Source: Lebetimonas natsushimae
GTDB taxonomy: Bacteria > Campylobacterota > Campylobacteria > Campylobacterales > Nautiliaceae
Direction: 5' to 3'
Assembly (NCBI RefSeq): GCF_002335445.1
Contig: NZ_BDME01000001.1
Location: 310,001-374,000, forward strand
Length of the DNA stretch: 64,000 nucleotides
Part shown: positions 26,606-35,102 of the stretch, piece after piece
Layout of the letters: each line of letters starts with the position of its first letter
Position numbering within the stretch: position 1 is the first letter of the stretch
Made by a program: the position numbers and the translations under genes
The notes under the pieces: model-generated
The model's input: only the letters and a program-made list of their open reading frames with translations
The model's database searches: none
Told to the model about the DNA's origin: nothing

Positions 26606-27815
26606 AATTACTTATTTATCAAGAGGAAAATTAAATAGCAAGATTATTAAGGCAAAAAGTCCTAATGAAGCAGTTTTACTGTTAAAAAAAAGAGATCGAA
26701 GAGCGATTGTCAGAAAAATTGAAGAAATAAAAAAAGAATCTGTAATTGATAATTTGTTAACAAAACTTGATTTAGCAAAGATTGATTTGGAAGAATATAT
26801 CAGTGTAATAGACCAAATGTATGTAATGCTAGATGCGGGGCTAGGTATAGATACTGTTTTAGACAGTATAAAGGAAAATATAAAAAACAAAAAATTAAAA
26901 AAAATTTTTTACGCTATTGCCAATGATATAAGGGCAGGACTGTCTCTTAGCGATAGTGTTAAAAAATTTGAAAAAGACATTGGTACGTTGAGTGTAGCCA
27001 TGATACAACTCGGAGAAGAAACCGGTGATATTGCAAGGGCTATGCAAGATCTTTCTCAAATATTAACGGAAATTTTGGAAAACAGAAAAAGATTAAAAAA
27101 GGCAACACGCTATCCTGTTTTTATTATTTTTGCAATGATGATAGCTTTTGTAGTTGTTATACTGTTTGTAATTCCTCCTTTTAAATCACTGTTTACTCAA
27201 TTGAATACTGAACTTCCTTTACCGACAAGATTTTTATTGTGGATCGAATATGCTTTTGAAAATTATGGGCTTTTTGTATTAATCGGGGCTTTAATAATTT
27301 TTGGAGTTTTGACATATCTTTATAATAGCAGTGAGAATGCAAGACTTAAAATGGATAAATTGATGTTAAAGATTTATATTGTCGGACCTGTAATAAAACT
27401 TGCAATGATCGGCAGATTTATTTTTGTTATGCAGAGACTTATTGAAGCCGGAATCCCAATTATAAATGCTGTAGATATTGCATTAAATATTGTGGATAAC
27501 AGGTTTATTTATAAAAAACTTTTGCTTATAAAGAATTCCATTCAAATGGGAGGAACTATAAAACAGGGGTTTAAAGAGAGCGGACTGTTTGAAAATATGA
27601 TAGTGCAAATGATAGCAGCCGGAGAAGAATCCGGAGCCCTTGTTCTTATGCTGCAAAAAGCCAGTAATTATTATCTTGGTAAATATAGATACATTGTGGA
27701 CAATATTGCGGCATTGATTGAACCAATTTTAATAGCTGCAATAGCAGGATTTGTGTTTACATTAGCGCTTGGTATATTTTTACCGATGTGGAATCTTACT
27801 GAAGCAGTGCAATAG
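26595..27815 (+). CDS. mshG: Pilus inner-membrane platform protein, MshG/PilC type
   Basis: 406 residues with two T2SSF domains, each an MLDAGLGIDTVLDSI- or LIEAGIPIINAVDIA-type helical bundle followed by membrane helices (~170-192, ~215-240, ~375-398). MIAAGEESGALVLML is the family signature near the C-terminus. It overlaps mshE by 11 nt. It anchors the motor in the inner membrane. Confidence 0.92.
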   Translation: MWFKITYLSRGKLNSKIIKAKSPNEAVLLLKKRDRRAIVRKIEEIKKESVIDNLLTKLDLAKIDLEEYISVIDQMYVMLDAGLGIDTVLDSIKENIKNKKLKKIFYAIANDIRAGLSLSDSVKKFEKDIGTLSVAMIQLGEETGDIARAMQDLSQILTEILENRKRLKKATRYPVFIIFAMMIAFVVVILFVIPPFKSLFTQLNTELPLPTRFLLWIEYAFENYGLFVLIGALIIFGVLTYLYNSSENARLKMDKLMLKIYIVGPVIKLAMIGRFIFVMQRLIEAGIPIINAVDIALNIVDNRFIYKKLLLIKNSIQMGGTIKQGFKESGLFENMIVQMIAAGEESGALVLMLQKASNYYLGKYRYIVDNIAALIEPILIAAIAGFVFTLALGIFLPMWNLTEAVQ

Positions 27816-27823
27816 GAGAAATT

Positions 27824-27919
27824 ATGGGAATTGAGACGGGGAGTATAATAACGGCAGTTATAAGTACAATTATTTTGGCTTTTGCTTTATGGATTATATA
27901 TAAAGTTTCCAATATTTAA
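27824..27919 (+). CDS. Single-helix membrane micropeptide (31 aa)
   Basis: ATG 27824 has a strong RBS (AGGAGA) 4 nt upstream and sits 8 nt after the mshG stop. The product is MGIETGSI followed by a ~20-residue hydrophobic helix and YKVSNI. In Vibrio the corresponding place is held by the small gene mshF, but I see no real sequence link. The RBS and position make it credible; function is unknown. Confidence 0.5.
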   Translation: MGIETGSIITAVISTIILAFALWIIYKVSNI

Positions 27920-27959
27920 ATTTTTATAAAATTTTACAAATTTTTAATAAATATTATTG

Positions 27960-27965
27960 TATAAT
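27960..27965 (+). promoter_or_regulatory. -10 box for the pilin pair
   Basis: TATAAT 24 nt upstream of the pilin ATG, suggesting the major pilin is transcribed separately from the assembly genes. Confidence 0.45.
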
Positions 27966-27988
27966 TAAATCAAAAAAAAGGATTTGCT

Positions 27989-28480
27989 ATGAGAAGAGGT
28001 TTTACATTAATTGAATTGATTTTTGTAATTGTGATTATCGGACTTCTTGCTGCAGTTGCAGTACCTAAATTTGTAAATTTAAAACAAAATGCTGAAGCTG
28101 CGCCTTTTTATGCGGCTATAGCCGATTTAAATGGAAGTGGTGGAGCTAGTGCTTATTTGAATGCAACAGAATTGAACGGTTTGGCTGATAATGAAATAAA
28201 TATTACCAATTTATACAAATTTCAGGGTTCAAGTTGGGCATTAAGCAATAATCATAAAGTTGCATATTATAGGTATAAATATAATGATAATAATTCCCTA
28301 GTTGCTGATCCTAATTTTAGAGGATATTTATATTATCTAAGTAACGGGACAGTAAGAGCATATATTTATTGTAATCCTAATACAAATGAGGGTAAAGCTG
28401 TTGAAAATTATTTTAAAAAACACGGTTTGGAATGTGCCGGTGGGAAAACTTATATTATTGATTTAGCAACACAAAAATAA
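27989..28480 (+). CDS. Type IV prepilin, candidate major pilin
   Basis: 163 residues. Leader MRRG|FTLIELIFVIVIIGLLAAVAVPKF with Gly at -1, Phe +1 and Glu +5, the strictest prepilin site in the window. The globular domain ends with a C-terminal cysteine pair (YIYCNP and LECAG), as in MSHA-type pilins. RBS AAAAGG and its own -10 suggest high expression. The call as major pilin is inference. Confidence 0.88.
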   Translation: MRRGFTLIELIFVIVIIGLLAAVAVPKFVNLKQNAEAAPFYAAIADLNGSGGASAYLNATELNGLADNEINITNLYKFQGSSWALSNNHKVAYYRYKYNDNNSLVADPNFRGYLYYLSNGTVRAYIYCNPNTNEGKAVENYFKKHGLECAGGKTYIIDLATQK

Positions 28481-28482
28481 TA

Positions 28483-28980
28483 ATGAAAAAAGCTTTTACA
28501 TTAATTGAACTTATTTTTGTAATAGTTATAATAGGTCTTCTGGCCTCTGTGGCCGTGCCTAAATTTACACATCTTACTACAAATGCAAAAAGTTCCTCTA
28601 TAAAATCTATAATTACATCAGTTCAGTCTGCAATTGACAATATCCACTCACAGTGGATTGTAAACGATGACTTTAAATGGATTGGTGCTGACGGAATTGA
28701 TCATTCAAGCGACTTTGATGATAATACAGGATATCCCAAAAAACTGGATGATGGAAAAGGTACGGATAAACTTTTTGCTTATGTATTGAAAGTTCCGGTT
28801 TTATCTTGCGGTAATAAATCAAAAGGATGTTTTGAAGAATATGATAATAATAAATATCAATATAAATACAATTCTTCAAAAATTTTGAAATTTGAATATA
28901 ATTCTTCAAATGGGCTTATAGTTTGTGATGAGGGAAACGGTGTAAGTAAAGAGGAATGTGAAAATCTACTTTTTAAATAG
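28483..28980 (+). CDS. Type IV prepilin
   Basis: 165 residues. Leader MKKA|FTLIELIFVIVIIGLLASVAVPKFTHL has nearly the same helix as the previous pilin, implying duplication, but the head domain is different, with cysteines in VLSCGNKSKGCFEEY and near the end. It starts two bases after the previous stop. It overlaps convergent flgS by 8 nt. Confidence 0.88.
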   Translation: MKKAFTLIELIFVIVIIGLLASVAVPKFTHLTTNAKSSSIKSIITSVQSAIDNIHSQWIVNDDFKWIGADGIDHSSDFDDNTGYPKKLDDGKGTDKLFAYVLKVPVLSCGNKSKGCFEEYDNNKYQYKYNSSKILKFEYNSSNGLIVCDEGNGVSKEECENLLFK

Positions 28981-29920
28981 GTAAATATATCCTGAATCCT
29001 TTTTTTTCTTTTGAGAGTTCTATTTTACCATTATGAGCTTCTATAATTTCTTTGCTAAGGGCCAAACCTAATCCATTGCCTTTTGTTTTTGTGGATTTAA
29101 AAGGTGTGAATAGTATATTTTTATCTTCTATTTCTTTACCTGAATCATAAATATTAATGATATGGTAATTTTTATTTTTGTCATATAAAATTTCAACAAT
29201 TCCTTCTTCCTTTTCATCTTCTTCAATGGCATCAATTGCATTTATTACCATATTTTGTAAAACAAGTAAAATTAAATCATAATCGGCTGTTATTTCAATA
29301 TCAGGCAAAAAGAAAATAAATTCGATTTCTTTAGAAAATGAATAATATTTTATAATTTCATCCAAATCTTTTTTAAGTTCGCTTAAATAAAAATTCTTTT
29401 TATTAAGTTTTAAACCTTTTGAAAAAAGAAGAGTGGATTTAATAATTCTCTCGATCCTAAATATTGCACTTTTGGCTTCTTCAATTAATTCATTGTTTGG
29501 GCATTCTTTTTTAAGCAAAGAGAGTAAGATGGAAATAGAAGCTGCCGGATTTCTTATTTCATGTGCCAGATGCGCTGCCATTTGTCCCATTGAAATTAAT
29601 CTTTCATTTCTTTTTTGTTCAGTTATGTCAGTGGCACTTATAATTTTTTTATTTTCAATTTTTGAAGTTCTGATTAGGTAGACTTTGTCATTTATTTCAA
29701 TTTCACCTTCGTTTGGGATAAAATCAAATTCTTTTGTTTTTGAATTTGAAGCTACTATTTCACCATTTTCATCTATTACCCAAAGAGCGTGGGGAAGGAA
29801 TTCTATAACACCGTTTAAAATATTTTTGAGTTCGATAAACTCTTTTTCTACTTCGTATGTTCTCTCAATTAACGTTTCAAGATTTTTTAAAAGTTCTTCA
29901 TTTTCTTTTGAGAGATTCAT
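28973..29920 (-). CDS. flgS: FlgS-like sensor histidine kinase
   Basis: 315 residues, no membrane segments. An N-terminal coiled coil and PAS-like region (~45-125) precedes the H-box MAAHLAHEIRNPAAS, an N-box (NMVINAIDAIEED) and G-boxes (TKGNGLGLALSKEII). Overall layout and segments such as TDITEQKRNERLISMGQMAAHLAHEIRNP closely resemble FlgS, the cytoplasmic kinase that activates FlgR and the sigma-54 flagellar genes in epsilonproteobacteria. No flgR is nearby. The start overlaps the upstream acyl-CoA synthetase (ATGA). Confidence 0.78.
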   Translation of the reverse strand: MNLSKENEELLKNLETLIERTYEVEKEFIELKNILNGVIEFLPHALWVIDENGEIVASNSKTKEFDFIPNEGEIEINDKVYLIRTSKIENKKIISATDITEQKRNERLISMGQMAAHLAHEIRNPAASISILLSLLKKECPNNELIEEAKSAIFRIERIIKSTLLFSKGLKLNKKNFYLSELKKDLDEIIKYYSFSKEIEFIFFLPDIEITADYDLILLVLQNMVINAIDAIEEDEKEEGIVEILYDKNKNYHIINIYDSGKEIEDKNILFTPFKSTKTKGNGLGLALSKEIIEAHNGKIELSKEKKGFRIYLPI

Positions 29921-31464
29921 TTAATATAATCCTCTAAATTTTCTCTGAGTTTCCTTTTTAAGACTTTTCCAGTCGCATTTTTAGGTAATTCATTTACTAC
30001 ATAAATACTTTTTGGTATTTTATAATTTGCCAGGTGTTGTTTTAAAAATTTTTTAAGTTCAAGTTCATTTATTTTTATATTTTCTTCCGGTTCTATAAAT
30101 GCCACCGGTATTTCATCTCCGTTTTCTTTTTTACCTACTACCGCACATTCTTTCACTCCTGGATATTTTAAACAAACTTCTTCAATTTCCCTTGGATAAA
30201 TATTTACACCTTTACTGATGATTAAATCTTTTTTTCTATCCAGGATATAAATATATCCGTCTTCATCCATTTTTCCAATATCACCGGTTAACAGCCAGCC
30301 GTTTATTATTGTTTCATCTGTGGCTTCTTCTCTTTTATAATATCCTTTCATAACATTATCGCCTTTAACTATTATTTCACCTGGTTTTCCCAAAGGCACT
30401 TCAACTAATTCATCATTTACTATTTTTACCTCTACTCCAGGTATTGCGGGACCGACTGAGAGGGGTTTTTGTAGTTCAGGTCTGTTAACCGCCACAACAG
30501 GGGAACATTCACTAAGCCCGTATCCTTCAAGAAGTTTGGCTTTTTTGAATTTCTTGGAAAATCTATCAAGTACTTCCGCTGGAAGCGGGGCGGCGCCTGA
30601 AATGAAAAATCTTACTTTATTAAACCAGTGAAAATAAAAAGGAAGTTTTGCTCTGGATAAAGCAGAATAAACATCAGGTACTCCTGTAAAAATAGTAACT
30701 CTTTTTAAAAGAGTTTGTTTAATAATATTGCTAAACGGCATAATAGAGCGTATTATTACAACAGGTGAGCCATAAAACATGGGAAGCAGTATATTTACAG
30801 TAAGTGTGAAAGAGTGAAACATAGGAAGGTATGCAATAAATCTGTCTTTATTGGTCAGTTTGATAAGTTCATTTACACCGTAAATATTTGCAAAAAAGTT
30901 CTTGTATGTAAGCATTGCGCCTTTTGGTTTTCCGGTCGTTCCGGAGGTGTAAATAATAACTGCTAAATCGTCTATTTTTGGAAGTTCTTTTACTTCATGA
31001 GATTCAAAATTTGAGAGTATTTCAGAAAAAGAAATATTATTTTCATCTATATTATCGGTTTCACCTTCCCAGATTATTTTTTTAACTTTAGTGTTTTTTC
31101 TTATATTTTTCAGATTATTTTTGAATTTGCTTGAAGCTATTAAAATTTCAGCCTCTGTATCGTTTAAAATAAAAGTGATTTCTTCTTCTTTTAAAAAAGT
31201 ATTAATAGGAACTGCCACAGCTCCTAATTTTTGAATACCTAAAAGCGCAACGATATATTCAATGGAATTAGCAACTAATATAGGAACTAAATCAGTTTTT
31301 TTAACTCCTATTAATTCTAAAGCTCTGGCAAAAGTATCGACTTTCTTTTTGAGTCTGTCCCATGTAATTTTTCTATTATCTATAAAATAGGCAGGTTTGT
31401 TTTTTAATCTTTTTGCATTTTTTTCAAGGATTTCATAGAAGTTGTTATATTGATATTTCATCAA
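29917..31464 (-). CDS. AMP-forming acyl-CoA synthetase
   Basis: 515 residues of the ANL superfamily. The P-loop-like YTSGTTGKPKGAM, the A5 motif EGYGLSECSPV, the A7 motif GWLLTGDIGKMDEDGYIYI, and the catalytic Lys region (PKNATGKVLKRKLRE) are all present. It activates a fatty or aromatic acid to the CoA thioester; the length and motifs fit long-chain FadD-type enzymes, but the substrate is not certain. No beta-oxidation genes are nearby, so it may serve membrane lipid salvage. Confidence 0.88.
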   Translation of the reverse strand: MMKYQYNNFYEILEKNAKRLKNKPAYFIDNRKITWDRLKKKVDTFARALELIGVKKTDLVPILVANSIEYIVALLGIQKLGAVAVPINTFLKEEEITFILNDTEAEILIASSKFKNNLKNIRKNTKVKKIIWEGETDNIDENNISFSEILSNFESHEVKELPKIDDLAVIIYTSGTTGKPKGAMLTYKNFFANIYGVNELIKLTNKDRFIAYLPMFHSFTLTVNILLPMFYGSPVVIIRSIMPFSNIIKQTLLKRVTIFTGVPDVYSALSRAKLPFYFHWFNKVRFFISGAAPLPAEVLDRFSKKFKKAKLLEGYGLSECSPVVAVNRPELQKPLSVGPAIPGVEVKIVNDELVEVPLGKPGEIIVKGDNVMKGYYKREEATDETIINGWLLTGDIGKMDEDGYIYILDRKKDLIISKGVNIYPREIEEVCLKYPGVKECAVVGKKENGDEIPVAFIEPEENIKINELELKKFLKQHLANYKIPKSIYVVNELPKNATGKVLKRKLRENLEDYIK

Positions 31465-31600
31465 ATACCTTTTTGTGAAAATTATATCAAAATAATAAAA
31501 AATGATAATATAAGGTATTGGCTAAATAAAGTAAAAAATTTACTCTTTTGTTATGTATGTTTAATCAGTGCAGGACAATTGAATATCAATATTTACATTA
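31465..31600. other. Intergenic gap with no recognised gene
   Basis: An AT-rich stretch between rsmI and the acyl-CoA synthetase gene. I see no ORF with an RBS and no strong hairpin. ATTGAATATCAAT around 31578-31590 is a short dyad of unknown meaning. Confidence 0.5.
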
Positions 31601-31636
31601 ATTTTACATTTTAATTTTCAATTATCCATTATTCAA
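31601..31636 (-). repeat. Period-7 repeat at the rsmI 3' end
   Basis: On the minus strand: AATGGAT, AATTGAA, AATTAAA in register. It encodes the last residues (NNG) and the TAA stop of RsmI. Confidence 0.65.
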
Positions 31637-32413
31637 AAGTGAATTATATATCTCTTTTTGAGATTTGTCGGAAATTTTTGCAAGAAGTTTTGATTTTTCT
31701 TTTAGTGGTAAATTGAGTTTTATTATTTCATCATAAGTTAAATTCAAAGTTTTTGTTTTATCTGTTTTATCTATTATTACTACCCATTCACCTTTGGTAT
31801 TGTCTAATTTAATATCTTTTGCTTTTGCTTTTATATATGTTTCATGTATTTTGGAAATTTCTTTTGCTAAAAATATTTCTCTTTCACTATCTATATCTTG
31901 TATTTCTTTAATCAGTTTTGCAATTCTGTGAGGAGATTCATAAAGCACGGCAATTTTACCTGACTTCATAATTTCTTTTAATTTATCAGTTCTTTCTTTT
32001 CCTTTGTGCGGTAAAAACATATAAAAACAAAATTCTCCCTCAAATCCGCTTGCTACATATGCCGTTACAAAAGCACTTGGTCCCGGCAGTACAGTGTAAG
32101 GGATTTCATTTTCCTGGCAAAACTGTATCAGTTTGCTTCCAGGGTCGCTGATTCCGGGCATTCCGGCGTCTGAAACATAAGCGCATTCTTTTGTTTTAAG
32201 CATATTAATATCTAAGTTTGAAAGGATTTTTAATTCGTTGTGAGAATGCATTGAAATAAAATGTTTATTTAAGGGAATATTTAATAAATTTAAAAGTTTT
32301 TTGGTGACTCTTGTGTCTTCACAGAAAATAATTTCAACATTTTCAAGGGCTAAAAAAGCCCTTTTTGTAATGTCATCTAAATTTCCAATTGGAGTTGGAA
32401 TAAAGTAGACCAA
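31622..32413 (-). CDS. rsmI: 16S rRNA 2'-O-ribose C1402 methyltransferase
   Basis: SAM-dependent enzyme of the tetrapyrrole-methylase fold that methylates C1402 in the decoding centre. 263 residues. FIPTPIGNLDDIT at the N-terminus, FCEDTRVTKKLL, VSDAGMPGISDPGSKLI and LPGPSAFVTAYVASG are the family signatures. The extreme C-terminus is formed by the period-7 repeat. It directly follows rpmE. Confidence 0.95.
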   Translation of the reverse strand: MVYFIPTPIGNLDDITKRAFLALENVEIIFCEDTRVTKKLLNLLNIPLNKHFISMHSHNELKILSNLDINMLKTKECAYVSDAGMPGISDPGSKLIQFCQENEIPYTVLPGPSAFVTAYVASGFEGEFCFYMFLPHKGKERTDKLKEIMKSGKIAVLYESPHRIAKLIKEIQDIDSEREIFLAKEISKIHETYIKAKAKDIKLDNTKGEWVVIIDKTDKTKTLNLTYDEIIKLNLPLKEKSKLLAKISDKSQKEIYNSLLNNG

Positions 32414-32614
32414 TTATTTTAAACCGTATTTTTTCTTAAATTTATCTACTTTACCGCCTGTATCTAAGTTTCTTTCCTGACCAGTATAGAATGGATGGCA
32501 TTTATCGCATACTTCGATTCTTAAAGTAGGTTTGTTTGAAAGAATTTCAAATGTATGTCCGCATGTGCATGTAACCGTACAAGTCATATATTCTGGATGG
32601 ATACCTTTTTTCAT
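32414..32614 (-). CDS. rpmE: 50S ribosomal protein L31
   Basis: 66 residues, starting KKGIHPEY. Cysteines in TCTCGH and [12 protein letters not shown] form the CxxC zinc-binding type of L31 (C+ form). Abuts rsmI and lies 10 nt downstream of rplT. Confidence 0.96.
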   Translation of the reverse strand: MKKGIHPEYMTCTVTCTCGHTFEILSNKPTLRIEVCDKCHPFYTGQERNLDTGGKVDKFKKKYGLK

Positions 32615-32624
32615 TTAATTCTCC

Positions 32625-32975
32625 TTATAGTGCTTCTTTAGCTTTTTGAACGATTGCGGCGAATGCTTCTGGTTCGTTCATAGCTAAATCGGCAAGTATT
32701 TTTCTGTCAAGTTCTATGCCAGCTTTTTTAAGTCCGTTTATGAATCTTGAATAACTTATATCATTTAATCTACATGCGGCATTGATTCTTACAATCCATA
32801 ATTTTCTAAAATCTCTTTTTTTCTGTTTTCTGTCTCCAAAAGCATATACTAAACTTCTCTCAACCTGTTCTTTTGCTTTTCTGAAATGTTTTCTTCTACC
32901 TGAGTAGAAGCCTTTTGCCATTTTTAATATTTTTTTATGTCTTTTTCTTCTGACAGTTCCTGTTTTTACTCTCAT
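32625..32975 (-). CDS. rplT: 50S ribosomal protein L20
   Basis: 116 residues beginning [20 protein letters not shown], with the conserved [18 protein letters not shown] and RINAACR segments. L20 is an early assembly protein and in many bacteria represses its own operon by binding mRNA. Separated from rpmI by an 80-nt GC-rich spacer. Confidence 0.97.
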   Translation of the reverse strand: MRVKTGTVRRKRHKKILKMAKGFYSGRRKHFRKAKEQVERSLVYAFGDRKQKKRDFRKLWIVRINAACRLNDISYSRFINGLKKAGIELDRKILADLAMNEPEAFAAIVQKAKEAL

Positions 32976-32989
32976 TATCTCTCCTTATT

Positions 32990-33050
32990 TTTTGGCGTGC
33001 AACATATGCAACTTAGCACTTTGGCGGGGTCTTCGCCCACTTGGCCACTT
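32990..33050 (-). other. GC-rich structured spacer between rpmI and rplT
   Basis: About 55% G+C in a genome near 30%, between two genes of one operon. It contains a GGCG/CGCC hairpin (33023-33037) and near-repeats of CACTTTGGCG/CACTTGGCC. No ORF. It could be a site where L20 binds its own mRNA; the position inside the operon instead of upstream is unusual. Confidence 0.4.
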
Positions 33051-33055
33051 CTACA

Positions 33056-33250
33056 CTAGATTCCTAGAAGTTCTCTAACTTCCTTGATATTTGCTTTTGC
33101 TACATATTTTGGGGCTCTAAGATTTCTTTTTCTTTTTTTTGATTTTTTAGTTAAAATGTGGCTTCTAAAAGCACTTCCTCTTTTAATTTTTCCACTTTTT
33201 TTAACTTTAAATCTTTTAGCCGCCCCTCTGTTGGTTTTCATTTTAGGCAT
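33056..33250 (-). CDS. rpmI: 50S ribosomal protein L35
   Basis: 64 residues, [25 protein letters not shown], the standard L35 start. First gene of the rpmI-rplT-rpmE-rsmI unit. The infC and thrS genes that usually precede it are not here. Confidence 0.97.
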   Translation of the reverse strand: MPKMKTNRGAAKRFKVKKSGKIKRGSAFRSHILTKKSKKRKRNLRAPKYVAKANIKEVRELLGI

Positions 33251-33278
33251 AGCTTCTCCTTTTTGGAATTGAAATGAA

Positions 33279-33284
33279 ATTATA
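33279..33284 (-). promoter_or_regulatory. -10 box for the rpmI operon
   Basis: Minus-strand TATAAT 29 nt before the rpmI ATG, in the divergent gap with the GGDEF-like gene. Confidence 0.45.
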
Positions 33285-33305
33285 CCATAAAGTAAAATTT
33301 TATGC

Positions 33306-33311
33306 TACAAT
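33306..33311 (+). promoter_or_regulatory. -10 box for the GGDEF-like gene
   Basis: TACAAT 30 nt before the ATG at 33341, facing away from the rpmI promoter. Confidence 0.35.
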
Positions 33312-33340
33312 AATGCATATTAAATTCTTCAAGGAATAAA

Positions 33341-34144
33341 ATGATTATTGAAAAGTATATCGAACCTGTCTTGTTTAAAGAATATGATTTCCTTACAACA
33401 GTTTCGATAAAAGAGCTTATAAGTTATCTTCTAAAATATAAAAGTGATTCATTATATATTACAAAAAACAAATATCCTGTGTATTTTTTTGACAGTATAG
33501 ATTTATTAGATATTTTTTTAACTGATGAATTAAACATTAAAGTAATAGATTATATAAAAAATAATCCGAAAAAAATATATGTTCTTGAATTTAATACCAA
33601 TGTTATTGATGCCTATTATTATATGCGTTCAAATAATGTAAAAAAAGCAGCTGTAATAAAAAACAACCAATTAATAGGTGAAATTTCTTTTAAAACAATC
33701 AGTTCCAAAATTGCCGATATTATTATTAAAGATTCTTTAACAGGGGTTTATAATGAAAAATATTTTCAGGTATTAATAGAAGAATATAAAGATTTTGACA
33801 AACCTTTGGGAATAATTTTTATTGATATTAAAAATATTGGAATTATAGAAGGTTTATATGGTGAAGAAAAAGTAAAATATATATTGAAAGCAATGGCAAC
33901 AAAACTAATGAATTTAGTTAGGGATATAGATTTTGTGTTTAGGAATGATTACAGATTTAAAATTATAACATTTACTGAATTGGAAATTACAAAAAAAATT
34001 GTTGAAAGAATTAAAAAAGCATTGGATGAATTTGAAGTGGACGGTATAAAAATAGGATATTCCTTAGCTTATTCACATGTGCCTGAAGTTCAAGAAAATA
34101 TATTATTGGCTTTGGATGAAATTGAAAGTAAACTTATAGATTAA
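33341..34144 (+). CDS. CBS-pair protein with degenerate GGDEF domain
   Basis: 267 residues. The first ~125 look like two CBS modules (SLYITKNKYPVYFFDSIDLLDIF; NNVKKAAVIKNNQLIGEIS). From ~133, IKDSLTGVYNEKYFQVLIEEY is a GGDEF-domain start, but the catalytic motif reads RNDYRF where R-Y-GGDEF is expected, so diguanylate cyclase activity is unlikely. It may bind nucleotides (CBS) and signal by interaction. An MshE-type c-di-GMP-binding motor is in the same window. It overlaps convergent fabH by 11 nt. Confidence 0.75.
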   Translation: MIIEKYIEPVLFKEYDFLTTVSIKELISYLLKYKSDSLYITKNKYPVYFFDSIDLLDIFLTDELNIKVIDYIKNNPKKIYVLEFNTNVIDAYYYMRSNNVKKAAVIKNNQLIGEISFKTISSKIADIIIKDSLTGVYNEKYFQVLIEEYKDFDKPLGIIFIDIKNIGIIEGLYGEEKVKYILKAMATKLMNLVRDIDFVFRNDYRFKIITFTELEITKKIVERIKKALDEFEVDGIKIGYSLAYSHVPEVQENILLALDEIESKLID

Positions 34145-35102
34145 AAGGGACTATTGCACTTCCCCATGTAAAGCCGCCTCCAAATGCATCTAAAAGCATT
34201 ATGTCGCCTTTTTTGATTCTACCTTCCTGATATAAGTCGTTTATAGCCATAGGAATGGATGCGCTTGATGTGTTTCCGTATTTATGAACCGTTAAAACTG
34301 ATTTTTCGCTTGGCATTTTAATAGCCCTTGCTACAGCATCTATTATTCTATAATTTGCCTGATGTGGGATAAACCAGTCTAAATCATCACTTGTCATATT
34401 GTTTCTTTTTAAAATGTCCGTTACAGATTGAGAAAGTGTTTTTACTGCAACTTTAAAAGTTTCATTTCCTTTCATTTCCAACCAGATTCGCTCAGTTTCA
34501 CATCCGTATTTTACACCTCGGCCCGGTGTAATCAAATAATCTTGATATTTTCCGTCGGCATTTATATCAATATCCATAATTGCCTCTTCTTTGTTTTCAG
34601 TAGCACTGATTATTGCAGCACCGGCTCCGTCTCCGAATAAAACACAGGTGGTTCTGTCTTTCCAGTTAACTATTTTGCTTAGTGTCTCAGCTCCAATAAT
34701 TAAAATATTTTTGTACATTCCGCTTTCTATAAAAGCTTTTGCATGAGCCATAGCATAAATAAAACCTGTACATGCTGCACTTATATCGACAGCAGCGGCT
34801 GTAATACCCAATTTTTCAGCTACAACACATGCAGTTGATGGCATTGTAAAATAATCCGGTGTAATTGTAGCTACAATAATCATATCAATTTCATCTGCAT
34901 TCATGTTAACTTTTTTTAATGCGTTAACAGCAGCTTTGTAAGCCAAATCGCTGGTTACTTCGTTTTGGGCAATATGACGGGTTTTTATACCTGTTCTTTT
35001 TGTTATCCATTCATCTGTCGTGTCTACTATTTTTTCTAAATCTTTATTTGTTAAAATTTTTGGAGGCACATATGCACCAACACTTTTAAAACTTGCATAC
35101 AT
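34134..35102 (-). CDS. fabH: 3-oxoacyl-ACP synthase III
   Basis: Condenses acetyl-CoA with malonyl-ACP to start fatty-acid synthesis. 322 residues. The active-site Cys111 is in DISAACTGF, the His in WFIPHQANYRI and the Asn in HKYGNTSSASIP, giving the Cys-His-Asn triad. Overlaps plsX as TAATG. The rpmF-plsX-fabH order is conserved widely. Confidence 0.97.
   Translation of the reverse strand: MYASFKSVGAYVPPKILTNKDLEKIVDTTDEWITKRTGIKTRHIAQNEVTSDLAYKAAVNALKKVNMNADEIDMIIVATITPDYFTMPSTACVVAEKLGITAAAVDISAACTGFIYAMAHAKAFIESGMYKNILIIGAETLSKIVNWKDRTTCVLFGDGAGAAIISATENKEEAIMDIDINADGKYQDYLITPGRGVKYGCETERIWLEMKGNETFKVAVKTLSQSVTDILKRNNMTSDDLDWFIPHQANYRIIDAVARAIKMPSEKSVLTVHKYGNTSSASIPMAINDLYQEGRIKKGDIMLLDAFGGGFTWGSAIVPFNL

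Noticed and set aside
33056-33250. infC upstream of rpmI
   Set aside because: The region upstream of rpmI holds only a divergent promoter pair and the GGDEF-like gene; infC must be elsewhere.
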